Of a stretch of 64,000 nucleotides of DNA, positions 18,287-28,759 are shown piece after piece. The notes under the pieces were generated by a model that did not search any database, had not been told where the DNA came from, and saw only the letters and a list, made by a program, of their open reading frames with translations. The stretch comes from Pseudomonas izuensis (GTDB taxonomy: Bacteria; Pseudomonadota; Gammaproteobacteria; Pseudomonadales; Pseudomonadaceae): positions 62,001 to 126,000 of the forward strand of contig NZ_WTFT01000004.1 of NCBI RefSeq assembly GCF_009861505.1, in the 5' to 3' direction. A program made the position numbers and the translations under genes. Position 1 is the stretch's first letter. Each line of letters starts with the position of its first letter.

Positions 18287-19272
18287 GGCTTGGCGCCCCA
18301 GCCACCGTCAGGTGCGGCAAAGCGCCAGACGATCGGACGGACCTCGCCATCGGCGCGGGCGCCGTTGTTGTTGTCGACGCCGATCCAGGCGCCCTCGGCG
18401 TCCACGACCAGCGCTTCTGCCAGCCCAAAGGGTTGTGGATAACGACGATTTTCCTGCAAAGCCTCATCCGCGAACGACCAGCAGCGCTCGACCTTGGCCG
18501 TCACCGTATCGCGCCGGCAAATTTGGTAGACATTGCGCTCCAGTGTGAACAACTTGCCATTGAACAGCGCCAGATCGGCGAAATCCCGTGGTCTCGCCCT
18601 GGCGCCAGGAAATTGTGCCGGTTGCATTTCCATGCCCGCTTCGCTCAGCAACACACAACCGCCGTCACAGTCCCAGACCGTTTGCTTGCGCTTGATCATC
18701 AGCAGACCGCGACCCTCGCGCTCAGCTGCCAGCCATAGCTGATCACCGGCCGGATTGATCGCCAGGCCTTCAAACACTGCATTGAAATGCAAAAGCAGGC
18801 CGCTGGCCCTTGCTTCGCGTACCAGCAGTGGAGAAATTTTCAACCACGATGCAGGGCCGGCAGGCGGGATTTGCAGCACTGCCGCGTGGGCCTCGCTGAC
18901 AACGTAGCGGTTGCCAGCGTTGTCGCAGGTGATGCCTTCGAAATCCAGGTCACCGCCACGGATGAACGATGCCGCCAAGACCCGAACGCGTATGCCCCAT
19001 GGCAATCCACTGTCTGGCACTGGAGGAACATCGATCCCCACCGCTTGCGCGCGCCAAGTGCCGTCGCCGGTTTCGAGGCGGTAGATCTGATCGTCGTCGC
19101 GGTCGGAAACCGTCCACAACTCCTTGCCGCACTGGGCCAACCCGGACAGGTTGCCACCGCGCATACCATCGACGGCATGCTCGGACAACATCCGCAACTG
19201 CGGGATCGGCTCGGCGGACACCGTGATCGAGGTCAGCAGCAACGCACACGCCAGGGCAAAGCCCAGACGCAT
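18283..19272 (-). CDS. Exported protein with phytase-like esterase domain
   Basis: 329 residues with a signal peptide (MRLGFALACALLLTSITVSA). The body has the repeated beta-blade pattern of the 'esterase-like activity of phytase' family (GNLSGLAQCGKELWTVSDRDD; LDFEGITCDNAGNRYVVSEA; NAVFEGLAINPAGDQLWLA), with acidic residues that in relatives bind calcium. Activity cannot be told from sequence. Its start shares one base with the parE stop and its end overlaps the protease gene, so translation is likely coupled through the parE-parC run. Confidence 0.78.
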   Translation of the reverse strand: MRLGFALACALLLTSITVSAEPIPQLRMLSEHAVDGMRGGNLSGLAQCGKELWTVSDRDDDQIYRLETGDGTWRAQAVGIDVPPVPDSGLPWGIRVRVLAASFIRGGDLDFEGITCDNAGNRYVVSEAHAAVLQIPPAGPASWLKISPLLVREARASGLLLHFNAVFEGLAINPAGDQLWLAAEREGRGLLMIKRKQTVWDCDGGCVLLSEAGMEMQPAQFPGARARPRDFADLALFNGKLFTLERNVYQICRRDTVTAKVERCWSFADEALQENRRYPQPFGLAEALVVDAEGAWIGVDNNNGARADGEVRPIVWRFAAPDGGWGAKP

Positions 19273-21176
19273 CAGCCCAGTACCTCGGCCAGGTTGCCCT
19301 TGGATTCCAGCCAGGTCTTGCGGTCGCCGGCGCGTTTTTTCGCCAGCAGCATGTCCATGATTTCCGACGTTGCTTCGAAATCATCCAGCGTCAGTTGCAC
19401 CAACCGTCGAGTATTTGGGTCCATGGTGGTTTCACGCAGCTGCGGCGGGTTCATTTCGCCCAGGCCTTTGAATCGAGTGACCTGCGGTTTGCCGCGTTTC
19501 TTCTCGGCCACCAGGCGATCGAGGATCCCGTCGCGCTCGGCTTCATCCAGGGCGTAGTAAATCTCTTTGCCGAGGTCGATGCGGTACAGCGGCGGCATGG
19601 CGACATAGACGTGACCGGCATCGACCAGCGCACGGAAATGCTGGACGAACAGGGCACAGAGCAAGGTCGCAATGTGCAGACCGTCGGAGTCGGCGTCGGC
19701 GAGGATGCAGATCTTGCCGTAGCGCAACTGACTCATATCCGCAGCACCCGGATCGACACCGATCGCCACGGCAATGTTGTGCACTTCCTGACTGGCCAGC
19801 ACTTCGCTGCCGTCGACTTCCCAGGTATTGAGGATCTTGCCGCGCAACGGCAGGATCGCCTGGAACTCTTTATCCCGCGCCTGCTTGGCCGAGCCGCCGG
19901 CAGAGTCACCTTCGACCAGGAACAACTCGGAGCGCATAGGGTCCTGCCCGGCGCAATCGGCAAGCTTGCCCGGCAACGCCGGCCCCTGGGTAATGCGCTT
20001 GCGCTCGACCTTCTTGCTGGCCTTCAAACGCCGGCCGGCGTTGTTGATCGCCAGTTCGGCCAGCAGCAGGCCGGTTTCAGGATTGGCGTTGAGCCACAGG
20101 CTGAAGGCATCCTTGACCACGCCGGAGACGAACGCCGCCGCCTCGCGGGATGACAGGCGCTCCTTGGTCTGGCCGGAAAATTGCGGTTCCTGCATCTTCA
20201 TCGACAGCACGAAGGCGACACGCTCCCAGACGTCTTCCGGCGCCAGCTTCACACCGCGCGGCAACAGGCTGCGGAATTCGCAGAACTCGCGCATGGCGTC
20301 GAGCAATCCCTGACGCAGACCGTTGACGTGCGTACCGCCCTGGGCGGTCGGGATCAGGTTGACGTAGCTTTCCTGCACCGCGTCGCCACCTTCCGGCAGC
20401 CACAGCAGCGCCCAGTCCACCGCCTCCTTGTTACCGGCCAGGCTGCCGCAGAACGGTTCGTCCGGCAGACGCTCGAACTCGCTGACGGCGTCGACCAGAT
20501 AGGAGCGCAAGCCGTCTTCGTAATGCCACTCGACTTTCTCGCCGGTGGCCTTGTCTTCAAAACTGACCAGCAGCCCCGGGCACAATACGGCCTTGGCCTT
20601 GAGCACGTGCTTGAGGCGGCTGATGGAGAATTTCGGCGAATCAAAGTATTTCGGGTCCGGGGCAAAGAACACGCTGGTGCCGGTGTTGCGCTTGCCAACC
20701 GTACCGACAACTTCCAGCTCGGTGGCCTTGTAGCCATCCTTGAAGGTCATCTGGTATTCGTTGCCGTCACGCTTTACGCGCACCCGGACTTCAGTCGACA
20801 GGGCGTTAACCACCGAAATACCCACCCCGTGCAGACCGCCGGAGAACTGGTAGTTCTTGTTGGAAAACTTGCCACCGGCATGAAGCTTGGTAAGGATCAG
20901 TTCGACGCCCGACACGCCTTCTTCGGGGTGAATGTCCACTGGCATGCCGCGGCCATCATCGCTGACTTCCAGCGAGTGATCGGCGTGCAGGATGACCTGC
21001 ACCGATTTGGCATGCCCCGCCAAGGCTTCGTCGACGCTGTTGTCGATGACTTCCTGGGCCAGGTGGTTCGGCCGGCTGGTGTCGGTGTACATGCCGGGGC
21101 GCTTGCGCACCGGGTCGAGGCCCGAGAGGACTTCGATGGCGTCGGCGTTATAAGAGCTAGCGCTGGGAGTGGCCAT
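19272..21176 (-). CDS. parE: DNA topoisomerase IV subunit B
   Basis: 634 residues. GHKL ATPase motifs EVIDNSVDEALAGHA and SDDGRGMPVDIH, then the TOPRIM domain with LVEGDSAGGSAKQARD and DADSDGLHIATLL. Supplies ATP-driven strand passage for ParC. First gene of the parE-phytase-like-protease-parC run. It lies 75 bases downstream of yqiA, matching the E. coli order nudF-yqiB-cpdA-yqiA-parE. Confidence 0.97.
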   Translation of the reverse strand: MATPSASSYNADAIEVLSGLDPVRKRPGMYTDTSRPNHLAQEVIDNSVDEALAGHAKSVQVILHADHSLEVSDDGRGMPVDIHPEEGVSGVELILTKLHAGGKFSNKNYQFSGGLHGVGISVVNALSTEVRVRVKRDGNEYQMTFKDGYKATELEVVGTVGKRNTGTSVFFAPDPKYFDSPKFSISRLKHVLKAKAVLCPGLLVSFEDKATGEKVEWHYEDGLRSYLVDAVSEFERLPDEPFCGSLAGNKEAVDWALLWLPEGGDAVQESYVNLIPTAQGGTHVNGLRQGLLDAMREFCEFRSLLPRGVKLAPEDVWERVAFVLSMKMQEPQFSGQTKERLSSREAAAFVSGVVKDAFSLWLNANPETGLLLAELAINNAGRRLKASKKVERKRITQGPALPGKLADCAGQDPMRSELFLVEGDSAGGSAKQARDKEFQAILPLRGKILNTWEVDGSEVLASQEVHNIAVAIGVDPGAADMSQLRYGKICILADADSDGLHIATLLCALFVQHFRALVDAGHVYVAMPPLYRIDLGKEIYYALDEAERDGILDRLVAEKKRGKPQVTRFKGLGEMNPPQLRETTMDPNTRRLVQLTLDDFEATSEIMDMLLAKKRAGDRKTWLESKGNLAEVLG

Positions 21177-21251
21177 GGGGTCTCGTCGTCCTTCAGTGAA
21201 AAGCTGTTCAGTAAAAAAGGTTCAGTACAAAGGGGCAACGTCGCCCTGAAA

Positions 21252-21860
21252 TCAGAGCGCCGCGAAATCAATCGCCTGATACACATCTGCGCCGATGCCG
21301 GCAAAGCTCAGCATGGCGGGAAGCTGTGTGGCGAACCCTTGAAAACCATGGTCGCCACCGGCCTGGATACGCAAGGCGCAAGCCCGGTAATACTGCTGGG
21401 CGAGGCGATAGTCCAGCGTTTCGTCCCCGGTCTGCAACCACACCTGATAGCGATGTGGGTCCTGTGGCGCCGGCACTTCCAGCTCGGCAAGGGCCGTCAC
21501 GTGGTCGTGAGTCAGCTCCCAGGTCTCATCTGTATACAGGTTTTTCTGTGTTCCCAGAAATCCGTCGAACATCCGGTGCGGGCTGACGGCAGGGTTGATC
21601 AACAGGGCTTTCAGGCCATGGCGCTCGGCCAGGTGAGTCGCATAGTAGCCGCCGAGCGAGCTGCCGACCAGTAATGGCCGACCGAGCCCGGCGATCGCCT
21701 GTTCCAGCTGACCGATGGCCTCACGGGGATGGTGATGCAAAGCCGGCACGCGCAAACGATCGCTCAAGCCCAGCCGTTCCATCACCTGGCTCAACTGAGT
21801 GGCCTTTTGCGATGCAGGCGCGCTGTTGAAACCGTGGATGTAAAGGATCGAGCCGGACAT
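21252..21860 (-). CDS. yqiA: YqiA/YcfP-type alpha/beta-fold esterase
   Basis: 202 residues from the ATG at 21860 (MSGSILYIHGFNSAPASQK). The nucleophile elbow is GSSLGGYYAT, the oxyanion-side motif is YIHGFNSAP, and HGFQGF near the end offers the catalytic His. E. coli YqiA hydrolyses short acyl esters in vitro; the natural substrate is unknown. Between cpdA and parE as in enterobacteria. Confidence 0.9.
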   Translation of the reverse strand: MSGSILYIHGFNSAPASQKATQLSQVMERLGLSDRLRVPALHHHPREAIGQLEQAIAGLGRPLLVGSSLGGYYATHLAERHGLKALLINPAVSPHRMFDGFLGTQKNLYTDETWELTHDHVTALAELEVPAPQDPHRYQVWLQTGDETLDYRLAQQYYRACALRIQAGGDHGFQGFATQLPAMLSFAGIGADVYQAIDFAAL

Positions 21861-21938
21861 GGGGACTCCCTGAGCGTCGGGTAAAGAGACGGAGTTTACA
21901 GGGACTTTGTCGCATTGGGTGCCGATGAAATGCGATCC

Positions 21939-22030
21939 CTGTAGGAGCTGGCTTGCCAGCGAAGGCGGATTTTCAAACAAGACTGATGGTGAACGTGACG
22001 GCCTCTTCGCTGGCGAGCCAGCTCCTACAG
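21939..22030. repeat. REPIN (GTAGGAGCTGGCTTGCCAGCGAAG class)
   Basis: CTGTAGGAGCTGGCTTGCCA at the left and its near reverse complement TGGCGAGCCAGCTCCTACAG at the right. This is a second REP class in this genome, with GCTGGC/GCCAGC in place of GCGAGC/GCTCGC. The linker contains GTGACGGCCTC. Confidence 0.88.
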
Positions 22031-22039
22031 ATAGATGTG

Positions 22040-22855
22040 TCAGTAGCCGTTGGAGCCGTAATCGACCTGGAAGTCGAACCCGGTGACGCGCTCCACGCCA
22101 GTTTCGAACTGGCCATCGGGCAACAGCCGCAGCCAGCGATACCCCGGCGCCTGCTCGCCGACCTTGAAATCGTCGCTGCCCGGCTCGAATTGAATGCAGG
22201 TCGAAGGCGAAGCCATCAGACGCACATCGTTACGCATTTGATCGATTTCCTGATGCACATGCCCCCACAGCACGGCACGGACTTGCGGAAAACGATCCAG
22301 TACGTCGAAAAAAGCCTCCGGGTTGCGTAATCCGATAGGCTCCATCCACGCACAGCCGATCGACACCGGGTGATGGTGAAAACACACCAGGTGATGCCGC
22401 TCAGGCGCCTCGCTCAACGAGCGGGCCAGCAACTGCAACTGCTCGTCCTGCAAATACCCCGGTACCGAGCCCGGCACCGCCGAATCGAGCAACGTGACCC
22501 GCCAGTTGCCGATATCCACTACCGGTTCCAGCAACGCACTTTGCACCGCGGCTTCGGCCATGATCCGCGGTTCGTCGTGATTGCCGGGAATCCAGCGTGT
22601 CGGCGCATCAAGCTGTCGGGTCAGCTCTCGAAACTGTTGATAGGACTCCAGCGTGCCGTCCTGGGACAGATCCCCGGTTGCCAGGATCAGATCAATGCAG
22701 GGTTGCTGCGCGCGCACCAGCTCGATGACTTTTTGCAGACTGTCGCGGGTATTCATGCCCAGCAGCGTGCCGTCTGCCTCTGCAAACAGGTGGCTGTCGG
22801 ACAGTTGCACCAGCAACGCCGGATCGGCGGTGGTCAATGCGGATACGCTCGACAA
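22040..22855 (-). CDS. cpdA: 3',5'-cyclic-AMP phosphodiesterase CpdA
   Basis: 271 residues. Calcineurin-like metallophosphatase with all metal motifs: QLSDSHLF, ATGDLSQDG, PGNHDEP, CFHHHP and WGHVHQ. Degrades cAMP and so tunes Vfr/CRP-type control. I choose the TTG at 22855 because GGGAG sits 6 bases before it, giving MSSVSALTTADPALLVQL; the frame extends to another TTG at 22900 that lacks such a site. Followed downstream by a REPIN and yqiA. Confidence 0.93.
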   Translation of the reverse strand: MSSVSALTTADPALLVQLSDSHLFAEADGTLLGMNTRDSLQKVIELVRAQQPCIDLILATGDLSQDGTLESYQQFRELTRQLDAPTRWIPGNHDEPRIMAEAAVQSALLEPVVDIGNWRVTLLDSAVPGSVPGYLQDEQLQLLARSLSEAPERHHLVCFHHHPVSIGCAWMEPIGLRNPEAFFDVLDRFPQVRAVLWGHVHQEIDQMRNDVRLMASPSTCIQFEPGSDDFKVGEQAPGYRWLRLLPDGQFETGVERVTGFDFQVDYGSNGY

Positions 22856-22954
22856 ATCGTTCTCCCAGGGCGCGATCACGAGAATGAAGGAATGGCGCAA
22901 TTATGCTGGGGGATGCTCGAAAGGGGAAACCTGCGAACCTGACGCAGTTCACAA

Positions 22955-23407
22955 CTAACGTACGACTTCGTACTCATGCCCCAGCGCCAGGCAATGGCTC
23001 AGCCATTCGCCCAGAAACATGTTCAGCTGGGCTTTTTCGTCGGGCTGGTGCATCGAGGCGTTCGGGTAAGGATAGATCCCGCGAAAGCGTCGTGCATGCT
23101 CGGCACTGACCACTTCGGCCATGCAGGCATCGTGATAGACCTGAACTTCCAGTTGCGGCACCGGCAGCCAGGGCAGGCTGTGTTCCTGGCGCACTTGCAG
23201 GGTCGTGGTGTACGGACAGACTTGCAGCACCTCCAGCGCCAGCACGCCGAGCATCTGCTCGCCGTGGGTCACGGCGATGCGCCGCGCCGCCGGCTCGCTG
23301 CGCATGTCCGGCAGCAGTCGCATCAGGCGCGCGTAGTTCGCCTCGCAGGACGCTTGCAGCCCCACCAGATCCACCCGATAGCGATCGCGCAGCTTGTTTA
23401 CGACCAT
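22955..23407 (-). CDS. yqiB: DUF1249 family protein (YqiB)
   Basis: 150 residues starting MVVNKLRDRYRVDLVGLQA. Matches the YqiB/DUF1249 family by its start, the segment ANYARLMRLLPDM and the C-terminal part (YPYPNASMHQPDEKAQLN). Function unknown. Start overlaps the nudF stop region by 10 bases, and cpdA follows after 99 bases; the nudF-yqiB-cpdA order is old and conserved. Confidence 0.88.
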   Translation of the reverse strand: MVVNKLRDRYRVDLVGLQASCEANYARLMRLLPDMRSEPAARRIAVTHGEQMLGVLALEVLQVCPYTTTLQVRQEHSLPWLPVPQLEVQVYHDACMAEVVSAEHARRFRGIYPYPNASMHQPDEKAQLNMFLGEWLSHCLALGHEYEVVR

Positions 23408-24015
23408 AACCCCCTCACTTCAACGCGATTCAAAGCCAGCCACTGCAAGGCAATGATGCTGGCCGCGTTGGAAATACGTCCGTCGCGTACGGCTTGCAAG
23501 GCATCTTCAAAAGCCCACACCGTGACGCGGATATCTTCTGCCTCTTCCTCCAGCCCATGCAGGCCGCCGACCCCGGTTGTCTCGCAACGCCCCAGGTACA
23601 AATGCACGAACTCATTACTGCCGCCCGGCGATGGAAAATACTTGGTCATCGGCCATAGCGCCCCGAATACAAGCCCAGCTTCCTCCTGCCCTTCGCGGTG
23701 AGCAACTTCTTCCGGCACTTCTTCCCTATCGATCAGACCAGCGACCAGTTCGATCAGCCACGGATTGTCGGTCTTGCCCATGGCGCCAACGCGAAACTGC
23801 TCGATCAACACCACTTCGTCGCGCTGCGGATCGTAGGGCAGCACACACACTGCATCGTGACGGACAAACAATTCACGATGGATTTCACGACTCATGCCCC
23901 CGGCGAACAATTCGTGACGCAAGTGCAAACGATCGAGCTTGTAGAAGCCCTCGAAACACTTTTCGCGCCGAACGATATCGATAGCGGTCGGAATGGCGTT
24001 GGCAAAATCGGTCAT
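23398..24015 (-). CDS. nudF: ADP-ribose pyrophosphatase NudF
   Basis: 205 residues. The Nudix box is GLIDREEVPEEVAHREGQEE followed by AGLVFG, with the G-x5-E-x7-RE-x2-EE-x-G spacing intact. Hydrolyses ADP-ribose to AMP and ribose-5-phosphate. First gene of the nudF-yqiB-cpdA set. The family marks PYDPQRDEVVLIEQFRVGA and PSPGGSNEFVHLYL place it in the ADP-ribose subgroup. Confidence 0.95.
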   Translation of the reverse strand: MTDFANAIPTAIDIVRREKCFEGFYKLDRLHLRHELFAGGMSREIHRELFVRHDAVCVLPYDPQRDEVVLIEQFRVGAMGKTDNPWLIELVAGLIDREEVPEEVAHREGQEEAGLVFGALWPMTKYFPSPGGSNEFVHLYLGRCETTGVGGLHGLEEEAEDIRVTVWAFEDALQAVRDGRISNAASIIALQWLALNRVEVRGLWS

Positions 24016-24100
24016 GACAATCCTCGTTACTTCACATCCGTTACGAGGCTCCAGCCTCGACTTCGCGCCATCCTAACGCGCCCGTGACGTTTGATGCAGC

Positions 24101-24203
24101 CCCTTTCCCGTCAGCGGGATAGACGGTGAGGACGAAACCCACTCTAATTAGCTTAGTGGCGAACTGACTGCTCCGTTAAGAGTCGAAGCGGGTAACTTTT
24201 TGC
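24101..24203 (+). other. Possible structured leader upstream of the DUF3298 lipoprotein
   Basis: A chain of small hairpins (CCCG/CGGG at 24107-24118, CCACT/AGTGG at 24139-24159, GTTA/TAAC around 24175-24195) ends in five T at 24197-24201, about 30 bases before the lipoprotein ATG. I do not recognise a named RNA family. The stems are short and could be chance. Confidence 0.25.
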
Positions 24204-24229
24204 CTTTCCCTGTTTTATGAAGGACACCC

Positions 24230-24976
24230 ATGTCGCTTTTTAAAATCGCTTCCATGGCCGCCATCGCCCTGACCCTGGGTGCCTGCCAGAGCCTGTTCCA
24301 GCCCAACTATCGAGCGCCGCTGGAAACCACCCGCGACGCTTCCGAACAGCTCAAGCCTGGCTGCACGGACCAGGATTGCCCGCTGGTGAATATCGACACC
24401 GTGCACTTCCCCGCCGAGCCTGCGCTTGACGGCATCATCGAAAAACGGCTGCTGCAAATGACCCGCACCTCGCCCGACGCCCCGGCGGCGCCGACGCTGG
24501 CAGCCTATCGAGAGCAGTTCTTGCGCAACGCGGGCCCGCGCAATAGCAGCTACTTGCAAGCGAAAGTACGCGAACAGCATGACGGCTTGGTGATTGTGGA
24601 GTTGTCCAGTTACCTGGACACCGGCGGCGCCCATGGCACGCCGGGTCGAGGCTTCATCAACTATTCACGCCAACAGCATAAGGTGCTGACGCTGTCGGAC
24701 ATGCTGGTGCCGGGCCAGGAAGAAGCCTTCTGGAAAGCGGCGCAGGTGGCGCACAACAGTTGGCTGATCAGCACCAAGCTCGATCAGGAACCGGAGTTCG
24801 TGAAGAGCTGGCCATTCCAGAAAACCCAGAACGTGGCGCTGACCTACGGTGGGGTGATCCTCAAGTACGAAACCAGCAGCATTGCGCCTTACGCGCTGGG
24901 TCATGTCGAACTGAAGATCCCCTACCCTCGCCTGAACGGCATCCTCAAGCCCGAGCTGTTTCCCGGCCGTAACTGA
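24230..24976 (+). CDS. DUF3298 (RsiV-like) lipoprotein
   Basis: 248 residues. Signal peptide with lipobox LGAC (Cys19). The body matches the DUF4163/DUF3298 pattern found in RsiV and PdaC-type proteins: YLDTGGAHGTPGRGFINY and LTLSDMLVPGQEEAFW, ending in APYALGHVELKIPY. Probably an outer- or inner-membrane anchored periplasmic protein; ligand unknown (RsiV binds lysozyme, which is only a family analogy). Good site AAGGA before the ATG. Its 3' end overlaps cytX by 32 bases on the other strand. Confidence 0.85.
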   Translation: MSLFKIASMAAIALTLGACQSLFQPNYRAPLETTRDASEQLKPGCTDQDCPLVNIDTVHFPAEPALDGIIEKRLLQMTRTSPDAPAAPTLAAYREQFLRNAGPRNSSYLQAKVREQHDGLVIVELSSYLDTGGAHGTPGRGFINYSRQQHKVLTLSDMLVPGQEEAFWKAAQVAHNSWLISTKLDQEPEFVKSWPFQKTQNVALTYGGVILKYETSSIAPYALGHVELKIPYPRLNGILKPELFPGRN

Positions 24977-26237
24977 AGGCCCGACCCAACACCAACTGTA
25001 GCAGCCCTGCCAGGACCAGTGCCGGCAGGGTGGCGCCGACATCCGGATACAGGTTGGCCAACAGATGATAGGTGCTGATCCCGCCCAGCCAGGCAAGCAG
25101 TGCCGGCCAGCGCAGTGCAGCTGAGGCAACCTGGCCACTGCGCTTGCGCAAGATGAAGTGATCCACCAGCACCACGCCGAACAGCGGCGCGAACACCGAA
25201 CCGATCAACAACAGGAAGTTCTGGTACTGAGCCAGGGGCGCCAGCAAGGCGATCAGGGTGCAGACCACGCCGATGGCCAAGGCCAGGTGCTCGACCTTCA
25301 AGCGCAACAGAATCCCGCTGGAGACTGCCGCCGAGTGAATATCGGCAAAGGCGTTTTCCGATTCATCCAGCAAAATCAGCAGCAGCGGAATCCCCAGCCC
25401 GGCACCGGCCAGCGCCAACAGCAAGGCATTGACTTCACCGCTCGGCGCAAACGCCAGGGTGTAGGCCACGCCCAGGCTCATCAACCAGAAATTACCGATG
25501 AAGAAGCCGATCGCGGTGCCACCGAAGACGTTTTTCGCGCGCTTGCCGAAACGCGAGTAGTCGGCGATCAGCGGCAACCACGACAGCGGCATGGCAATGG
25601 CAATGTCAAAGCCCACGGCGAACGGCATCGAACCGTCACCGGCTTGCGCCCATAACGCCGCGAGATCAGCCTTGGCGAACAGGTTCCAGGTCAGCCAGAT
25701 GCAGGCGGCCAGCAACAGCCAGATGCCCCACTTGCGCAGGATCTGCCGCACGAAGGTCAGCGGACCGCTGACGGCCAGCAGGGTCGCCAGTGCGCCGAAG
25801 AACAGCGTCCACAGCACCGGATTGGACAACAGGCTGCCTTCGCTGAAGGCACGGGCGCCGAGCAGACTGGCGGCATCGCGCATGACGATGATTTCGAACG
25901 AGCCCCAACCGATCAATTGCAGCAGGTTCAGCACCGCCGGCAGGCTCGCGCCCCTGGCACCAAGGCTGAGCTTGAGCGCGGCCATCGACGACAGGCCGGT
26001 GTCGCTGCCGATCACGCCGACCGAGGCTAGCAGCAAGACGCCGACCAGCGTGCCAAGGAAAATTGCCAGCAACGAGCCGGACAGGCCAAGACCGGGTGCG
26101 AGCAAGGCACCGGTCTGCAGGACCATCAGGCCGATGCCGAGGGAAAACCACAGGGAAAACAGATCGCGGCCGCCGAACACACGTTTGTCGGTCGGCACCG
26201 CGATATCGGGGGAGTAAGTGCTGGGTTGAATGCTCAA
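24945..26237 (-). CDS. cytX: Putative hydroxymethylpyrimidine transporter CytX
   Basis: 430 residues, about twelve membrane helices, of the nucleobase-cation symporter family (FGGRDLFSLWFSLGIGLMVL; LQLIGWGSFEIIVMRDAA). Its place just after thiC, and the name in use for pseudomonad relatives, point to uptake of the thiamine pyrimidine HMP rather than cytosine. I chose the TTG at 26237 (then SIQPSTYSPDIAVPTDKRVF); the open frame reaches 26354 but that part is REPIN sequence. Likely read through from thiC and so under the TPP riboswitch. Cytosine or other pyrimidine transport is the alternative. Confidence 0.8.
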   Translation of the reverse strand: MSIQPSTYSPDIAVPTDKRVFGGRDLFSLWFSLGIGLMVLQTGALLAPGLGLSGSLLAIFLGTLVGVLLLASVGVIGSDTGLSSMAALKLSLGARGASLPAVLNLLQLIGWGSFEIIVMRDAASLLGARAFSEGSLLSNPVLWTLFFGALATLLAVSGPLTFVRQILRKWGIWLLLAACIWLTWNLFAKADLAALWAQAGDGSMPFAVGFDIAIAMPLSWLPLIADYSRFGKRAKNVFGGTAIGFFIGNFWLMSLGVAYTLAFAPSGEVNALLLALAGAGLGIPLLLILLDESENAFADIHSAAVSSGILLRLKVEHLALAIGVVCTLIALLAPLAQYQNFLLLIGSVFAPLFGVVLVDHFILRKRSGQVASAALRWPALLAWLGGISTYHLLANLYPDVGATLPALVLAGLLQLVLGRAFSYGRETARA

Positions 26238-26288
26238 GGGTGTTATCTCAGAGGAACATTTGTTGTTTTTTTGATCAGCGCAAATCCC

Positions 26289-26354
26289 GTGGGAGCAAGG
26301 CTTGCCCGCGATGGCGATCTCAAAAACGCCATCGCGGGCAAGCCTTGCTCCCAC
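26289..26354. repeat. REPIN (GTGGGAGCAAGGCTTGCCCGCGATGGCG class)
   Basis: Perfect 28-base arms GTGGGAGCAAGGCTTGCCCG... and reverse complement around a 10-base centre, between thiC and cytX. Confidence 0.9.
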
Positions 26355-26397
26355 AAAAAGCAGCGCCAGTCTTGAAAGAATGGCGCTGCAGGCCAGA

Positions 26398-28552
<2,155 letters not shown>

Positions 28553-28689
28553 ACGTGGCCAGTCTAGACATAACTGGCAAAGAACGCCAACACCGCTGCA
28601 AACACCATGATGAATGGCGCAATTACCGGGAACGGCAGGATTGTTGCCGAACGAACGCACAACTACACTCGCAACGGCCATGCTGCACG

Positions 28690-28718
28690 TTGACGCTGCC
28701 TGTGCCGCGCCGTAGCCT
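28690..28718 (+). promoter_or_regulatory. Candidate sigma-70 promoter of tolC
   Basis: TTGACG, 17 bases, TAGCCT, ending 41 bases before the tolC ATG. The -35 box is good and the -10 box weak; AT-rich TAATTT at 28739 is another candidate -10 region. Confidence 0.3.
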
Positions 28719-28759
28719 TGGCGCTCAAATTATCAGTGTAATTTTCTAGGGATCGCCTC

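Noticed and set aside
20181..21674. A 497-codon plus-strand open frame opposite parE and into yqiA
   Set aside because: Runs across two real genes and their spacer; no motif.
28558..28578. GCCAGT/ACTGGC inverted repeat just upstream of the TPP riboswitch as an operator
   Set aside because: Six-base arms with a 9-base spacer and no known regulator of thiC with such a site; noted only as a possible leader hairpin.
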